A stretch of DNA of 64,000 bases from Actinomadura spongiicola (GCF_003432485.1 NZ_QVNQ01000008.1:124001-188000); one strand, 5' to 3'; positions 8,672 through 17,059 are shown, counted from the first letter of the stretch. The notes: generated by a model from the letters alone, not told the origin. Translations and numbers: made by a program.

Positions 8672-9127
8672 CGCGAGGGACAGGACCTCCGACTCCCGTT
8701 CGGTGAGCGGGCTCTTCGCCGAGGAGAGCTCCTGGAACGCCACGTCCGGGTCGACGACCCGCGCGCCGTTCGCGGCACGGCGGATCGCGTCGACGAGGTC
8801 GCCGGGAGAGGTGTCCTTCAGCACGAAGCCGGAGGCGCGCGCCGCCACCGCGCGCCGCAGGTCGCCGTTGCGACATCGGCCCGCCATGAGGACCGTGCTG
8901 CATTCGGGCACGGCCTCGCGAAGCTTGCGCGCCGCGGCGAAGCCGTCCATGCCGGGCAGCCCGACGTCGATCAGCGCGACATCGGGCCGCTGGCTGCGCG
9001 CGGTCCGCAGCATCTGCTCACCTGAGCCGATCGCGGCGACGACGTCGAGGTCCTTCATCCCGTCGAACAGGGCGGCGAGCCCGCCACGGAGGAGAGGCGC
9101 CCCCTCGGCGAGAAGAATCCGAATCAT
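8522..9127 (-). CDS. NarL/LuxR response regulator, RamR/AmfR-like
   Basis: 201 aa. The receiver domain has the phospho-acceptor Asp54 (VALIDVGLPGMDG) and the conserved lysine (FVLKDTSP). The acidic pair near the start is only AE (ILLAEG), and the conserved Thr/Ser position is altered (VLMAGRC), so phosphorylation may be atypical. The LuxR helix-turn-helix (LTERESEVLSLASRGASA and following) covers the last 60 residues. The start is the ATG with AGGAG 6 nt upstream; longer in-frame starts lack a ribosome-binding site. By position it matches RamR/AmfR, activators of the morphogen operon in Streptomyces. No cognate kinase is nearby. Confidence 0.88.
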   Translation of the reverse strand: MIRILLAEGAPLLRGGLAALFDGMKDLDVVAAIGSGEQMLRTARSQRPDVALIDVGLPGMDGFAAARKLREAVPECSTVLMAGRCRNGDLRRAVAARASGFVLKDTSPGDLVDAIRRAANGARVVDPDVAFQELSSAKSPLTERESEVLSLASRGASAAQIAEDLFLTIGTVRNHLSRINRKVGAQNRIQAIRIAEEAGWL

Positions 9128-9336
9128 TTTCGTCTCCTGGCGTGAACCGTGGCGCTGCCGCCCCCGGCGGCGCGCGGGAACGCCATTACCGAACCGCATT
9201 CCGGCCTCGGGGCTAAGGCGGGGACCGGGAAGGAGCGCCCGGTCGGGGCGGGACGACAACGAGCTTCCATGGGCCACCTGGACGGCTGGGTCAGGCGGAG
9301 GATCTACCGCCCGGAGTCAACACTATGCATGGCGTC

Positions 9337-9342
9337 ATTGTA
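9337..9342 (-). promoter_or_regulatory. Possible -10 element for the RamR-like regulator
   Basis: TACAAT on the minus strand (5 of 6 to consensus) lies in a relatively AT-rich stretch about 210 nt upstream of the regulator start. TTGTCC lies 15 nt further upstream as a weak -35. The rest of the 9128-9403 gap shows no gene. Weak evidence. Confidence 0.25.
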
Positions 9343-9403
9343 AAGACCGAAACAAACGGACAATTCGGATGCCCTTATCTCCCGAAAAGCCCGTTACCTG
9401 TAC

Positions 9404-10357
9404 TCACGCCAAAAAATCGAACTCGATTCCGGTGCCGGACGCACGAGCCGTCTGGTACGCCACCCAGCTCACCGCGAGATCCTGCCAGGGCAGGCCGACC
9501 GGCGCGTACACCGTGATCTCGCCGCCCCGCACCCGTCCGGGCACCTGCCCGCACAGCAGGTCGCGGAGCGTCCCGGCCGCGTGCTTGACGTCCAGGCCCG
9601 CCTCGGCCAGCACGCCCATCTCGACGGCGAGGGGCACGTCGTCGACGACGACCCGGGCGCCCTCCAAGAGATCGGCGCCCAACTCGGCCTTGCCGGGCTC
9701 GTCGGCGCCGAGCGAGGTGATGTGCGTGCCGCGCGGCACGTCCCTGGCGTGCAGGATGGGGCGGCGCGCCCAGGTCGCCATGACGACGATGCCGGCGTCC
9801 GCGACGGCGGCGCGCGGGTCTGGCTCGACGTCCGCCGGGATCCCGAGCCGGGTTCCGTGCCGCTCGGCGAAGCGGGCGGCGCGACCGGCGTCCAGGTCGC
9901 AGACGGTGAGGCCGCGCACCTCCCGCAGCTCCGGCAGCCCCCGCATCACCAGCTCCGCCTGTGCCCCCGCGCCGACGACCGCGACCGTGTGCGCGTCCGG
10001 ACGGGCCAGCGCGTGGGTGCCGAGCGCGGCGGCGAGCCCGGTGCGCCAGGCGGTCACGGTGGCCGAGTCCAACTGTGCCAGCAGCTCGCCGGTGCCGAGG
10101 TCGTGCAGGCAGACGACGCCGCGCAGCGCGGGCCTGCTGCCCGGGAACTTGGCGTTGACCTTGACCGTGTAGGCGGGCACGCCCCGGACCAGGCCGGGCA
10201 GCAACGCGGTCGCGGAGCCCTGGCCGGGCAGCCGTCCGATCACCCGCCGCGCGGGGACCTCGTACTCCTCGGACGTGAAGCCGCGGCGCAGCGCGTCCAG
10301 GCACCGGGCCGGGTCCAGCGACATCTCCAGATCCGAACGGGTCAAAAGCAACGTCAC
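9404..10357 (-). CDS. Ornithine cyclodeaminase / mu-crystallin family protein
   Basis: 317 aa, full length for the family. The dinucleotide-binding motif AVVGAGAQAE lies near residues 122-131, with the family's VNAKFP segment before it and ITSLGADEPGKAEL after it. Members are NAD(P)-dependent ornithine cyclodeaminases, alanine dehydrogenases or imine reductases; the substrate cannot be told from sequence. The GTG start has GGGAG about 10 nt upstream. It lies 276 bp upstream of the regulator on the same strand, at the edge of the lanthipeptide locus. It may belong to it or simply flank it. Confidence 0.85.
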   Translation of the reverse strand: MTLLLTRSDLEMSLDPARCLDALRRGFTSEEYEVPARRVIGRLPGQGSATALLPGLVRGVPAYTVKVNAKFPGSRPALRGVVCLHDLGTGELLAQLDSATVTAWRTGLAAALGTHALARPDAHTVAVVGAGAQAELVMRGLPELREVRGLTVCDLDAGRAARFAERHGTRLGIPADVEPDPRAAVADAGIVVMATWARRPILHARDVPRGTHITSLGADEPGKAELGADLLEGARVVVDDVPLAVEMGVLAEAGLDVKHAAGTLRDLLCGQVPGRVRGGEITVYAPVGLPWQDLAVSWVAYQTARASGTGIEFDFLA

Positions 10358-10463
10358 CGGACTATTCTCCCGCCTCGGCGCGGCGGCGTCACCACCGGCT
10401 CACTGATCATCATGACGTCGGCGAACGCCTCATCCCGCAGGTGATGATCGACCCGCGCGCCGG

Positions 10464-10508
10464 GGTGACAATTCGCATTCGGGCAATTGGTCACCTTTTT
10501 CCCTTACG
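10464..10508 (+). promoter_or_regulatory. Conserved inverted-repeat motif upstream of protease 1
   Basis: GGTGACAATT (from 10464) and AATTGGTCACC (to 10495) form an inverted repeat spanning 32 nt. CTTACG follows 8 nt later (10503-10508). The same elements with identical spacing occur upstream of the second protease at 11568. About 80 nt separate the block from the start codon. It is probably a promoter with operator. Confidence 0.6.
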
Positions 10509-10588
10509 TCGCGTTCAGCGTTCTTTCAGCATGTGCGGTGACCTCCGGCGCGCCGTCCGGGCGCGCCCGCTCCCACAGGAGGCGCTTC

Positions 10589-11494
10589 ATGAGCATCCGT
10601 CCTCCGCGCATCCGCGGCGTCACCGCCGCCGTCGCGGCCTCCGGCCTGGTGGCGTCCGTCCTCGGCACCACGGCCACCGCGAGCACGGCTCCCGCCGGAA
10701 GAGGCGGCGCCGATCCCGCGAAGATCATGGCCGCGCTCACGCGCGACGCCACCGTCCCCGGCACCGCCTGGGGCGTGGACTCCGCCACCGGCAAGGTCTC
10801 CGTGATCCTGGACTCCACGGTCACCGGCGCGAAACTGAAGAGGGTGAAGGCCGCCGTGGCCAAGCACGGCACGGCCGTCCACGTCGAACGCGTGGCCGGG
10901 ACGCTCCGTCCGCTCACCGCGGGCGGCGAACCCATCTACGCCGCCGGAGGCGTCCGCTGCACGCTGGGCTTCAACGTCAAACGAGGATCCGACTACTTCT
11001 TCCTCACGGCGGGCCACTGCGCCAAGGGGGTCACCTCCTGGTACTCCGACCCGGAACTGACCAAGCTGCTCGGCACCACCTCCTCCTTCAGCTTCCCCGG
11101 CGACGACTACGGCGTCGTCAAGGGCAAGTACTCGTCCACGCCCGGGGACCTCCAGGGCGGCGTCCGCGCGGGCGACCAGTACCAGGACATCGTCGGCGCC
11201 GGAAGACCCCCGGTCGGGCAGACGGTGACGCTCGTGGGCCAGGCCTCCGGTGTCCAGACCGGAAGGATCAAAGGCTATGGCTACACCGTCAACTACCAGC
11301 AGGGCGCCGTCCGCGATCTGATCGGTACCGACATCTGCTCCAAGGAGGGCGACAGCGGCGGCCCGCTCTTCCTCGGAAACCTCGCGGTCGGTCTGGCATC
11401 GGGCGGCGTGGGCCACTGCAATTCCTCCGCGAGCACGACGTTCTTTCAACCCGTCGACGAGGTGCTCCAGAGGGAGGGCGTGACGATCTACTGA
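10589..11494 (+). CDS. Secreted S1-family serine protease (streptogrisin-like), short pro-region
   Basis: 301 aa pre-pro-protease. A Tat/Sec-like signal covers about residues 1-33 (RPPRIRG, then a hydrophobic run to ATAS). A short pro-segment includes TVTGAKLKRVKAAVAKHG. The catalytic domain carries His143 (TAGHC), Asp173 (GDDYG) and Ser256 (GDSGGP), with disulphide cysteines as in alpha-lytic and streptogrisin enzymes. The ATG has AGGAGG 6 nt upstream. Compared with its neighbour at 11697 it lacks about 60 residues of the pro-domain. Likely an extracellular endopeptidase; specificity unknown. Confidence 0.9.
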   Translation: MSIRPPRIRGVTAAVAASGLVASVLGTTATASTAPAGRGGADPAKIMAALTRDATVPGTAWGVDSATGKVSVILDSTVTGAKLKRVKAAVAKHGTAVHVERVAGTLRPLTAGGEPIYAAGGVRCTLGFNVKRGSDYFFLTAGHCAKGVTSWYSDPELTKLLGTTSSFSFPGDDYGVVKGKYSSTPGDLQGGVRAGDQYQDIVGAGRPPVGQTVTLVGQASGVQTGRIKGYGYTVNYQQGAVRDLIGTDICSKEGDSGGPLFLGNLAVGLASGGVGHCNSSASTTFFQPVDEVLQREGVTIY

Positions 11495-11567
11495 ACCGAA
11501 TTCCCATCACGTTCCACGGGTCCGATGGCCGTGTCCCCTCCCGGTCTGACCACGGATCCATCGTCAG

Positions 11568-11613
11568 GGTGACAATCGCTCTGTTCCGAATTGGTCACCT
11601 TCTGCGTCTTACG
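11568..11613 (+). promoter_or_regulatory. Conserved inverted-repeat motif upstream of protease 2
   Basis: GGTGACAAT (from 11568) and AATTGGTCACC (to 11599) again span 32 nt, and CTTACG follows 8 nt later (11608-11613). This copies the 10464 block while the sequence between the arms differs. That suggests both proteases share a regulator or promoter type. Confidence 0.6.
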
Positions 11614-11696
11614 CCTGCCTTGACGGTTCCCACACCATGTGCAGGACCTCCGGTGTGCCAGCAGGGCGCACCCAACCCCCCGTGGAGGCTTGTGCA

Positions 11697-12770
11697 GTGA
11701 AGATCACCAAGAGGCGTGTGCTCGCCGTCGGCGTCACCACGGCGTCGGCCGGCATGGTGGCGGGCGCCCTCGCCATCGCTCCCTCCGTGTCCGCCACCTC
11801 CGGCTCGGCCGCTCCCGTCGCCGCCGCCGCTCCCGCGGGCCCCGGCGACCTGTCGACCAAACTCGCCCAGCAGCTCGGCGGCCGGTCCGCCGGCTCCTAC
11901 CTGAAGGGCGGCCAGCTGGTCGTCACGGTCACCGACGCCGAGGCCGCGCGGACCGTGCGGGCCGCGGGCGCCGTGCCGGAGACGGTCTCCCGCAGCGGCT
12001 CGTACCTGAAGAAGGTCGAGGACACGCTCCAGCGGGACGCGACGATCCCCGGCACCGCCTGGGCCGTCGACCCCGACACCAACCAGGTGCTGCTCTCCGT
12101 GGACAGCACGGTCACCGGCGCGAAGCTGAAGCGGGTCAAGGCCGCCGCGGCCAAGCACGGCGCGGCCGTCCGCATCGAGCACGTCGCCGGGACGTTCCAG
12201 AAGTTCACGCTCGGCGGCGAGGCCATCCGCACCGGCGGGTCCCGCTGCTCGCTCGGCTTCAACGCCAAGAAGGGCAACGAGTACTACTTCATCACCGCCG
12301 GGCACTGCACCAACAACAGCCGTACCTGGACCGACAGCAGCGGGCGGACGCTCGGCAACACCGCCGGCAGCAGCTTCCCCGGCAACGACTACGGCCTCGT
12401 CAAGTACACGTCCACCCCGCAGGACACCCGGGGCGCCGTCAGCCTCTACGGCCGGGGCACCCAGGACATCACCGGCGCCGGTAACGCCACCGTCGGCCAG
12501 CGCGTCCAGCGCAGCGGAAGCACGACCCAGCTCCACGACGGCAGCGTCAACGCGCTCAACGCGACGGTGAACTACCGGGAGGGCAGCGTCACCGGCCTCA
12601 TCCGCACCAACGTGTGCGCCGAGCCGGGCGACAGCGGCGGCTCGCTGTTCGCCGGGTCCACCGCGCTCGGTCTGACCTCGGGCGGCAGCGGCAACTGCCG
12701 GTCGGGCGGCACGACGTACTTCCAGCCCGTCACCGAGGCGATGCAGGTGTACGGCGTCCAGGTCTACTGA
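11697..12770 (+). CDS. Secreted S1-family serine protease (streptogrisin-like) with full pro-domain
   Basis: 357 aa. The GTG start has GGAGG 8 nt upstream. Residues 1-34 are a signal peptide (KITKRR, hydrophobic core, SVSA). An alpha-lytic-type pro-domain runs to about residue 180, including GGQLVVTVTDAEAARTVR and TVTGAKLKRVKAAAAKHG. The catalytic domain has His203 (TAGHC), Asp231 (GNDYG) and Ser313 (GDSGGS). The family uses the pro-domain as an intramolecular folding chaperone removed after export. It is a paralogue of the gene just upstream; the pair looks like a tandem duplication with its own promoter copy. Confidence 0.92.
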   Translation: MKITKRRVLAVGVTTASAGMVAGALAIAPSVSATSGSAAPVAAAAPAGPGDLSTKLAQQLGGRSAGSYLKGGQLVVTVTDAEAARTVRAAGAVPETVSRSGSYLKKVEDTLQRDATIPGTAWAVDPDTNQVLLSVDSTVTGAKLKRVKAAAAKHGAAVRIEHVAGTFQKFTLGGEAIRTGGSRCSLGFNAKKGNEYYFITAGHCTNNSRTWTDSSGRTLGNTAGSSFPGNDYGLVKYTSTPQDTRGAVSLYGRGTQDITGAGNATVGQRVQRSGSTTQLHDGSVNALNATVNYREGSVTGLIRTNVCAEPGDSGGSLFAGSTALGLTSGGSGNCRSGGTTYFQPVTEAMQVYGVQVY

Positions 12771-12809
12771 TCCTCTGGTACCCGCCGTCAGTACCGACCG
12801 TCGGCTGTA

Positions 12810-12845
12810 GGGCCGCCTCCGCATCGACCTCCGCGGAGGCGGCCC
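12810..12845. terminator. Bidirectional hairpin terminator
   Basis: GGGCCGCCTCCGC (12810-12822) pairs perfectly with 12833-12845, a 13-bp GC stem with a 10-nt loop. It lies between the convergent protease (ending 12770) and thioesterase (ending 12854). Confidence 0.75.
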
Positions 12846-12853
12846 GCCGCGTG

Positions 12854-13591
12854 TCAGGAGACGGCCGGGACGTCCAGGGCGCGGACGACCTCCGCGATGA
12901 GGGCCGCCTGCCGTTCCGCCAGATAGAAGTGGCCGCCGGGCATGACCGTCAACGCGAACTCCCCGTCGGTGACGTCCGCCCAGCCCGCGGCCTGCGCCTC
13001 GGTCACATGCGGGTCGGCGTCCCCGATGATCGCCGTGACGGGGACGGTCAGTCGCGTCCCGGGCCGGTGGACATAGGTCTCGATCAGCTTGAAGTCGTTG
13101 CGCACGTACGGCAGGACCAGTTCCCGCAGTTCCGGCTCCCGCAGCGCCTCGCCGTCGGTGCCGCCGAGCCGCAGCATCTCCGCGACCAGGCCGTCGTCGT
13201 CCCGCTCGTGGACGCGGTCGTCGCCGCGGTCGTGCGGCGGGCGCGCACCGGACACGAACAGGTGCGCCGGCGCGGTGCCGCGCTCCTGGAGCAACCGCGC
13301 CACCTCGTACGCCACGACGGCACCCATGCTGTGCCCGAACAGCGCGGCGGGACGGTCGTCCAGCGCCGCCATCGCCCCGGCGATGAGCCGGGCGAGCCGT
13401 TCCGCGTCGGTGACGTACGGTTCCGCCAGCCGGTCGGCGCGGCCCGGATACTGGACGGCGTGCACCTCGACGGCCGGGGCGATCTCCTTGGCCCATGACC
13501 GGTAGAACACCGCGGACCCGCCCGCGTGCGGCAGGCAGAACAGCCGCGTCGACGCCCACGGACGGTGCTCGGCGCAGCGGAACCAGCTCAC
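12854..13591 (-). CDS. Type II thioesterase (RifR/GrsT family)
   Basis: 245 aa alpha/beta hydrolase. GHSMG holds the nucleophile Ser (about 88), GDADPHV the acid, and PGGHFYL the His (about 220). The N-terminal LFCLPHAGGSAVFYRSW is characteristic of stand-alone thioesterases that clear misprimed carrier proteins of polyketide or peptide synthetases. The GTG start is preceded by GAGGAG at 8 nt; an upstream ATG lacks one. No PKS or NRPS lies in the window, so it may serve a remote cluster. A terminator separates it from the gene upstream. Confidence 0.9.
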   Translation of the reverse strand: MSWFRCAEHRPWASTRLFCLPHAGGSAVFYRSWAKEIAPAVEVHAVQYPGRADRLAEPYVTDAERLARLIAGAMAALDDRPAALFGHSMGAVVAYEVARLLQERGTAPAHLFVSGARPPHDRGDDRVHERDDDGLVAEMLRLGGTDGEALREPELRELVLPYVRNDFKLIETYVHRPGTRLTVPVTAIIGDADPHVTEAQAAGWADVTDGEFALTVMPGGHFYLAERQAALIAEVVRALDVPAVS

Positions 13592-13676
13592 TCGATCAAC
13601 TCCTCGGGCGGGGGGCGGACGTCGAGGGTCCGTGCCGGTCATCCCGCCCATCGTAGGCCGCCGCGCCCCGGCGCGA

Positions 13677-13711
13677 CCCCCGTGGTCCCGGAACTCCCGG
13701 GACCACGGGGG
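13677..13711 (-). terminator. Terminator after the secreted protein gene
   Basis: CCCCCGTGGTCCCGG (13677-13691) pairs perfectly with 13697-13711 around a 5-nt loop, a 15-bp stem. It lies 6 bp beyond the stop of the minus-strand gene ending at 13718. Confidence 0.8.
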
Positions 13712-13717
13712 CGGCGG

Positions 13718-15388
13718 TCACTGCAGGCCGTAGGCGCGGATCACCGTCTGCTCCACGGTGTTCCCGGAGCCGTCGGTCGCCTTGATCCTCAGGGCCACGT
13801 AACCGTTGTGTGGCCACCAGTGCAGGATGTTGGCGGTCCAGCGGTCCGTGCCGGACGCGGTCACCGGCACCGTGGTCCAGGTGGTGCCGTCGTTGAAGGA
13901 CGCCTCCACCGACGTCAACGTCACCGCGCTTCCGCCCGCGGGCCGTTGGACGACGACGTCCAGCGGGAACGTCGTGCCGACCGGCGCGCGCCCCTGGCTG
14001 TCGAAGGCGCCGCTGACCCGAGGCTGGAGCAGGTGGCGCTGGTTGTCGAACGGGTCATCGGGGCCTTCGGTGGACGGGAACGTCCAGCGCCCGGTGACCT
14101 TCGTGACGTACTTCGACCAGGCGACGTTCCGAGTCAGCGACAGATCGAGCCGGTAGGACGCGGGATCGGCGGGCACGCTCCAGTCGGCGCCCAGCGGGTT
14201 GGTGCTCACGCCGACCTGCTGCCCGTTCCGGTAGAGGGTGAGCGTGCCGGTGAGGCCCGCGCTGTAGTTGCCGCCGAAGTTCTCGTGTCCGGGCTGCCCG
14301 GTGTCGGCGATCGCCGGACGACCGAGGAGGAGCCCCTGGCCGTGCCCGACCTTCATCGTCGGTCCGAACGCGGCCTTGTTCCACGCCTCCGAATAGGTGC
14401 CGCCCGCGGTGTAGGTACGCGGCGCGACCTGCCGCTCGTTCACCTGGACGGTGCCCACCTTGTAGAGGAAGCTGCCCCTCCACTTCACCCCGTTCGCGGT
14501 GTAGTAGACCCGCTGGGTTCCGGGCGCGACGGCGGGGTGGGTGAGCCCCAGCACCTCACCGCCGACGCCCTGGACGTCCGCGATGACGGAGTGGGGACCC
14601 GCCTCGGTGGACGCCACGCCCTGCGTGTTGTAGGTGGTGTTCACCAGCGCGAGGCTCTCCGGCGCGGCCTCGAACGTCAGGTCGCTCGGGACCTGTCCGG
14701 CCGTCGGGAACACCATCTTGTAGACGCGCGGGTTCGGTGGCGTGCTCAGCGGTTCGGCCTGCGTCTCGGCGTACACGAAGTGGTACGGCCGGGTCGTGCT
14801 CGCGGACGGCCAGGCGCGCAGGCCGACGTCGGGCCTGCCGCTCACGATCGTGGAGATGTCCTGACCGGCGATCGTCTGCACGATCTGGGCGTGGCTGTGG
14901 ACCTCGGTGGCGGTCGACGAGGGGCTGACCGCCTGGATCTCGGTCGCCGTCCTGGCGTCCAGGGTCAACTCGACGTCGTCGTCGACCGTCAGCGCCGGGT
15001 TGCCGTAGAGGGCCAGGTTGCTGGGGTCGTAGGCCGCGCCCGTGAGCACGATGTTCGTCAGGCTGTAGGTACCGGCCGGGACGACGGCGGTGAGCGCGTC
15101 CCCGCTCTCGGTGAGCGGGTACTCCACGCCGGTCGCCGGGTCGATCAGGGTGCCCAGCGGGGCGACGGGCGTCCCGCCGGCGTCGATGCCGTGGATCGTG
15201 ACGGTGTGGTCGGCCGCCCGGCGGGCGGCGGCGGATGCCTTGGTCTTGCTGTGGCCGAGTTTGAAGAAGGGCTGACCGCCGCGCGGCGGAGCCTCACGAC
15301 CGCCCGGGTCGGCCGCGGCCGCCTGAACGGGGACGAGCAGTGCCGCGAGCGCGGCGATGCCGACCAGACCTGTGCGTAAACGCCTCAC
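13718..15388 (-). CDS. Secreted protein of unknown function, beta-rich
   Basis: 556 aa. A signal peptide spans about residues 1-26 (MRRLRTG, hydrophobic core, VQAAAA). The mature protein is rich in Thr, Val and Gly and has no recognisable catalytic motif. From memory its C-terminal half resembles the extra domains following the catalytic domain of some actinomycete S8 peptidases (for example the stretch near GGSAVTLTSVEASFNDGTTW), but no subtilase domain is present. The GTG start has AAGGGG about 8 nt upstream. It is monocistronic, ended by a strong hairpin. It may be a cell-surface or binding protein; I assign no function. Confidence 0.8.
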   Translation of the reverse strand: MRRLRTGLVGIAALAALLVPVQAAAADPGGREAPPRGGQPFFKLGHSKTKASAAARRAADHTVTIHGIDAGGTPVAPLGTLIDPATGVEYPLTESGDALTAVVPAGTYSLTNIVLTGAAYDPSNLALYGNPALTVDDDVELTLDARTATEIQAVSPSSTATEVHSHAQIVQTIAGQDISTIVSGRPDVGLRAWPSASTTRPYHFVYAETQAEPLSTPPNPRVYKMVFPTAGQVPSDLTFEAAPESLALVNTTYNTQGVASTEAGPHSVIADVQGVGGEVLGLTHPAVAPGTQRVYYTANGVKWRGSFLYKVGTVQVNERQVAPRTYTAGGTYSEAWNKAAFGPTMKVGHGQGLLLGRPAIADTGQPGHENFGGNYSAGLTGTLTLYRNGQQVGVSTNPLGADWSVPADPASYRLDLSLTRNVAWSKYVTKVTGRWTFPSTEGPDDPFDNQRHLLQPRVSGAFDSQGRAPVGTTFPLDVVVQRPAGGSAVTLTSVEASFNDGTTWTTVPVTASGTDRWTANILHWWPHNGYVALRIKATDGSGNTVEQTVIRAYGLQ

Positions 15389-15607
15389 CGTGTTCCCCTT
15401 CTGCTAACAAGACAGGAGTTCGAGGAGTGGGCGCAGAACCGGACGGAGAGAGATCCGTTGGATCACTCCTGCGGGGAGTTCCGTCCCTGTACGAAGATCA
15501 CCCTACGGCGCCGCAAGACCGCTCCACTCCGTGTCCAACATCACACAACGCCACGCCGACCGCCCCGGACGACCGCCCTACCCACCCGCGAAACCCGGGC
15601 ACGACAA

Positions 15608-15645
15608 AGCCCTCGCCGCGATCTACGTGCATCAAGACGAGGGCT
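15608..15645. terminator. Possible hairpin downstream of the Uma2 gene
   Basis: AGCCCTCG (15608-15615) and CGAGGGCT (15638-15645) form an 8-bp stem with a 22-nt loop, 19 bp beyond the Uma2 stop. The loop is long, so this is a weak call. Nothing else was seen in 15389-15663. Confidence 0.35.
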
Positions 15646-15663
15646 CCACCGACACCCGACGGC

Positions 15664-16252
15664 TCAGCCGAACCTCGACGTGTCCAACTCCACCTCGAAC
15701 GGTTCCGGCAGGGACAGAGTCTTGCCAATGGGCAACCGCTCGATCTGCCCGTACTCTTCTCCGTCCGGCCGACCGAACAGGACCACCCTGTCCTCGCTCC
15801 GGGTCCACCAGCAGGTAGAACGGGATCCCCGCCCGCGCGTACCCGTTGCGTTTGGCCACACGATCCCGTTCGGGCCGGGCGGAAGTCACCTCAACGACCA
15901 TGATCACCGTGTCGTCCGCGGCGGGCATCCACGCCGGTGCCCCGCGAAAGGCGTCGCGCTCGGCACAGACGAAGGTGATGTCCGGGATCACCCGGTTGTC
16001 CGGGTGCCCGTCGACGCCCGGCACCCGGAGGCCCTTGTTGCCCGAGCATTCGAGTTCGATCGCGCTGTTCCGGATGATCTGCTCGATGATCGGGGCCACA
16101 CAGTGCTCGTGATCGCCGACCGGGGGTGGGGTCACGACGATCTCGCCGTCGATCAGTTCGGCTCGGAAGCCCTCGGGGGTGTCGAGGGCGAGGAACCCTT
16201 CGAGGAGAACGTCGGCCTCCTCGGCCAGCGACTCATCAACCCTCACGGTCAT
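15664..16252 (-). pseudogene. Uma2-family PD-(D/E)XK nuclease, frameshifted
   Basis: Frame 1 from the ATG at 16252 gives the family core: DGEIVVTPPP, VIPDITFV, VVEVTSARPERDRVAKR and IPFYLLVDPERG. Near 15790 the frame changes. Continuing in frame 1 gives an arginine-rich, unrelated tail ending at 15632. The other frame continues the expected Uma2 C-terminus (VVLFGRPDGEEYGQIERL, PFEVELDTSRFG) to a stop at 15664. The coordinates here cover the repaired gene. A one-base indel is the simplest cause, real or a sequencing error. Uma2 proteins are common, often multicopy and poorly characterised. Confidence 0.75.
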
Positions 16253-16398
16253 GCCCTGCTCCTGTCCTCGCGCACGAGTCTATGAGCGGAGCGCCACCCG
16301 TCGCATACGAATCGTAGTGATCGAGCCTTGTGGTCTCAGCCTACGGCGCCGGGGTGTCCCGGGGCGGTTGGACGGGTGAGGGTGGGCATGGGTGGGGG

Positions 16399-16641
16399 AT
16401 GGATGAGCGAGACGCACGGCGCGGGGACGTTCAGGAGCTGTCGGACTTCGAGCTGGCCGTGTACGAGACCGTGGCCGAGATCGACAAGGAGGGTGGGGCG
16501 GCGGACTTCGACACGATCGGGCGGCTCGTGGACGGGCCCGAGGAGGACCTGTGGGCCGCCCTCGGGCATCTGGTGTCGATCAACCACCTGCATTCGACCA
16601 GCAAGGGATATGTGCTCGGGCCGCATGACTGGGCGCCCTGA
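16399..16641 (+). CDS. Small hypothetical protein, possible winged-helix fold
   Basis: 80 aa, highly acidic, starting MDERDARRGDVQELSDF, with GGTGGGG just upstream. Helices appear around ELAVYETVAEID and DTIGRLVDGPEEDLWAALGHL, followed by a short strand-like end (LHSTSKGYVLG). This pattern resembles a small winged helix reading a regulatory input. No family recognised. It converges on the DUF2000 gene 7 bp away. Confidence 0.65.
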   Translation: MDERDARRGDVQELSDFELAVYETVAEIDKEGGAADFDTIGRLVDGPEEDLWAALGHLVSINHLHSTSKGYVLGPHDWAP

Positions 16642-16648
16642 GTCGGGG

Positions 16649-17059
16649 TCAGGGGTGCAGCCGTAGCCCCTTGAGGACCTTGTCGACCCCGTTCTTCGGG
16701 CCGTGGACGGCGAAGCCGACGAGCGGCATGTCGTCGGCGGTGACGGAGCGGACGGTCTCCCGGTTGGCCTCGTCGTGGCCCGTCTTGAACATGTCCTCGA
16801 TGTAGACGGCGATGTGCATGTCGCGGGCGAGGGCGCGGCCGTGGGCGTCGCGGATGGTGGCGGCGTCGGCCTCGTAGACGAGGACGGGCTGGCGGAACAT
16901 CGGCAGGTACGTGTTGCCGGACGCGTCCTCGTAGGGCTCGCCGACGAGGGCGGGGATGCCGCCCGCGACGCCACTGGCCAGGAACGCGGTCACGTTGAGC
17001 CGCTGCCACGCCGCTAGGTCGTCGCGGACCACGATGCCGATCTTGGTGTCGAAACGCAT
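16649..17059 (-). CDS. DUF2000 family protein
   Basis: 136 aa with the hallmark start MRFDTKIGIVVRDDLAAW followed by LNVTAFLASGVAGG, which defines DUF2000 (a PTH2-like fold). Function unknown. It is divergent from the AraC-type regulator with only about 60 bp between starts, so the regulator probably controls it. Confidence 0.85.
   Translation of the reverse strand: MRFDTKIGIVVRDDLAAWQRLNVTAFLASGVAGGIPALVGEPYEDASGNTYLPMFRQPVLVYEADAATIRDAHGRALARDMHIAVYIEDMFKTGHDEANRETVRSVTADDMPLVGFAVHGPKNGVDKVLKGLRLHP

Noticed and set aside
12854..13591. Hidden PKS/NRPS cluster around the thioesterase
   Set aside because: No carrier, ketosynthase or adenylation domains nearby.
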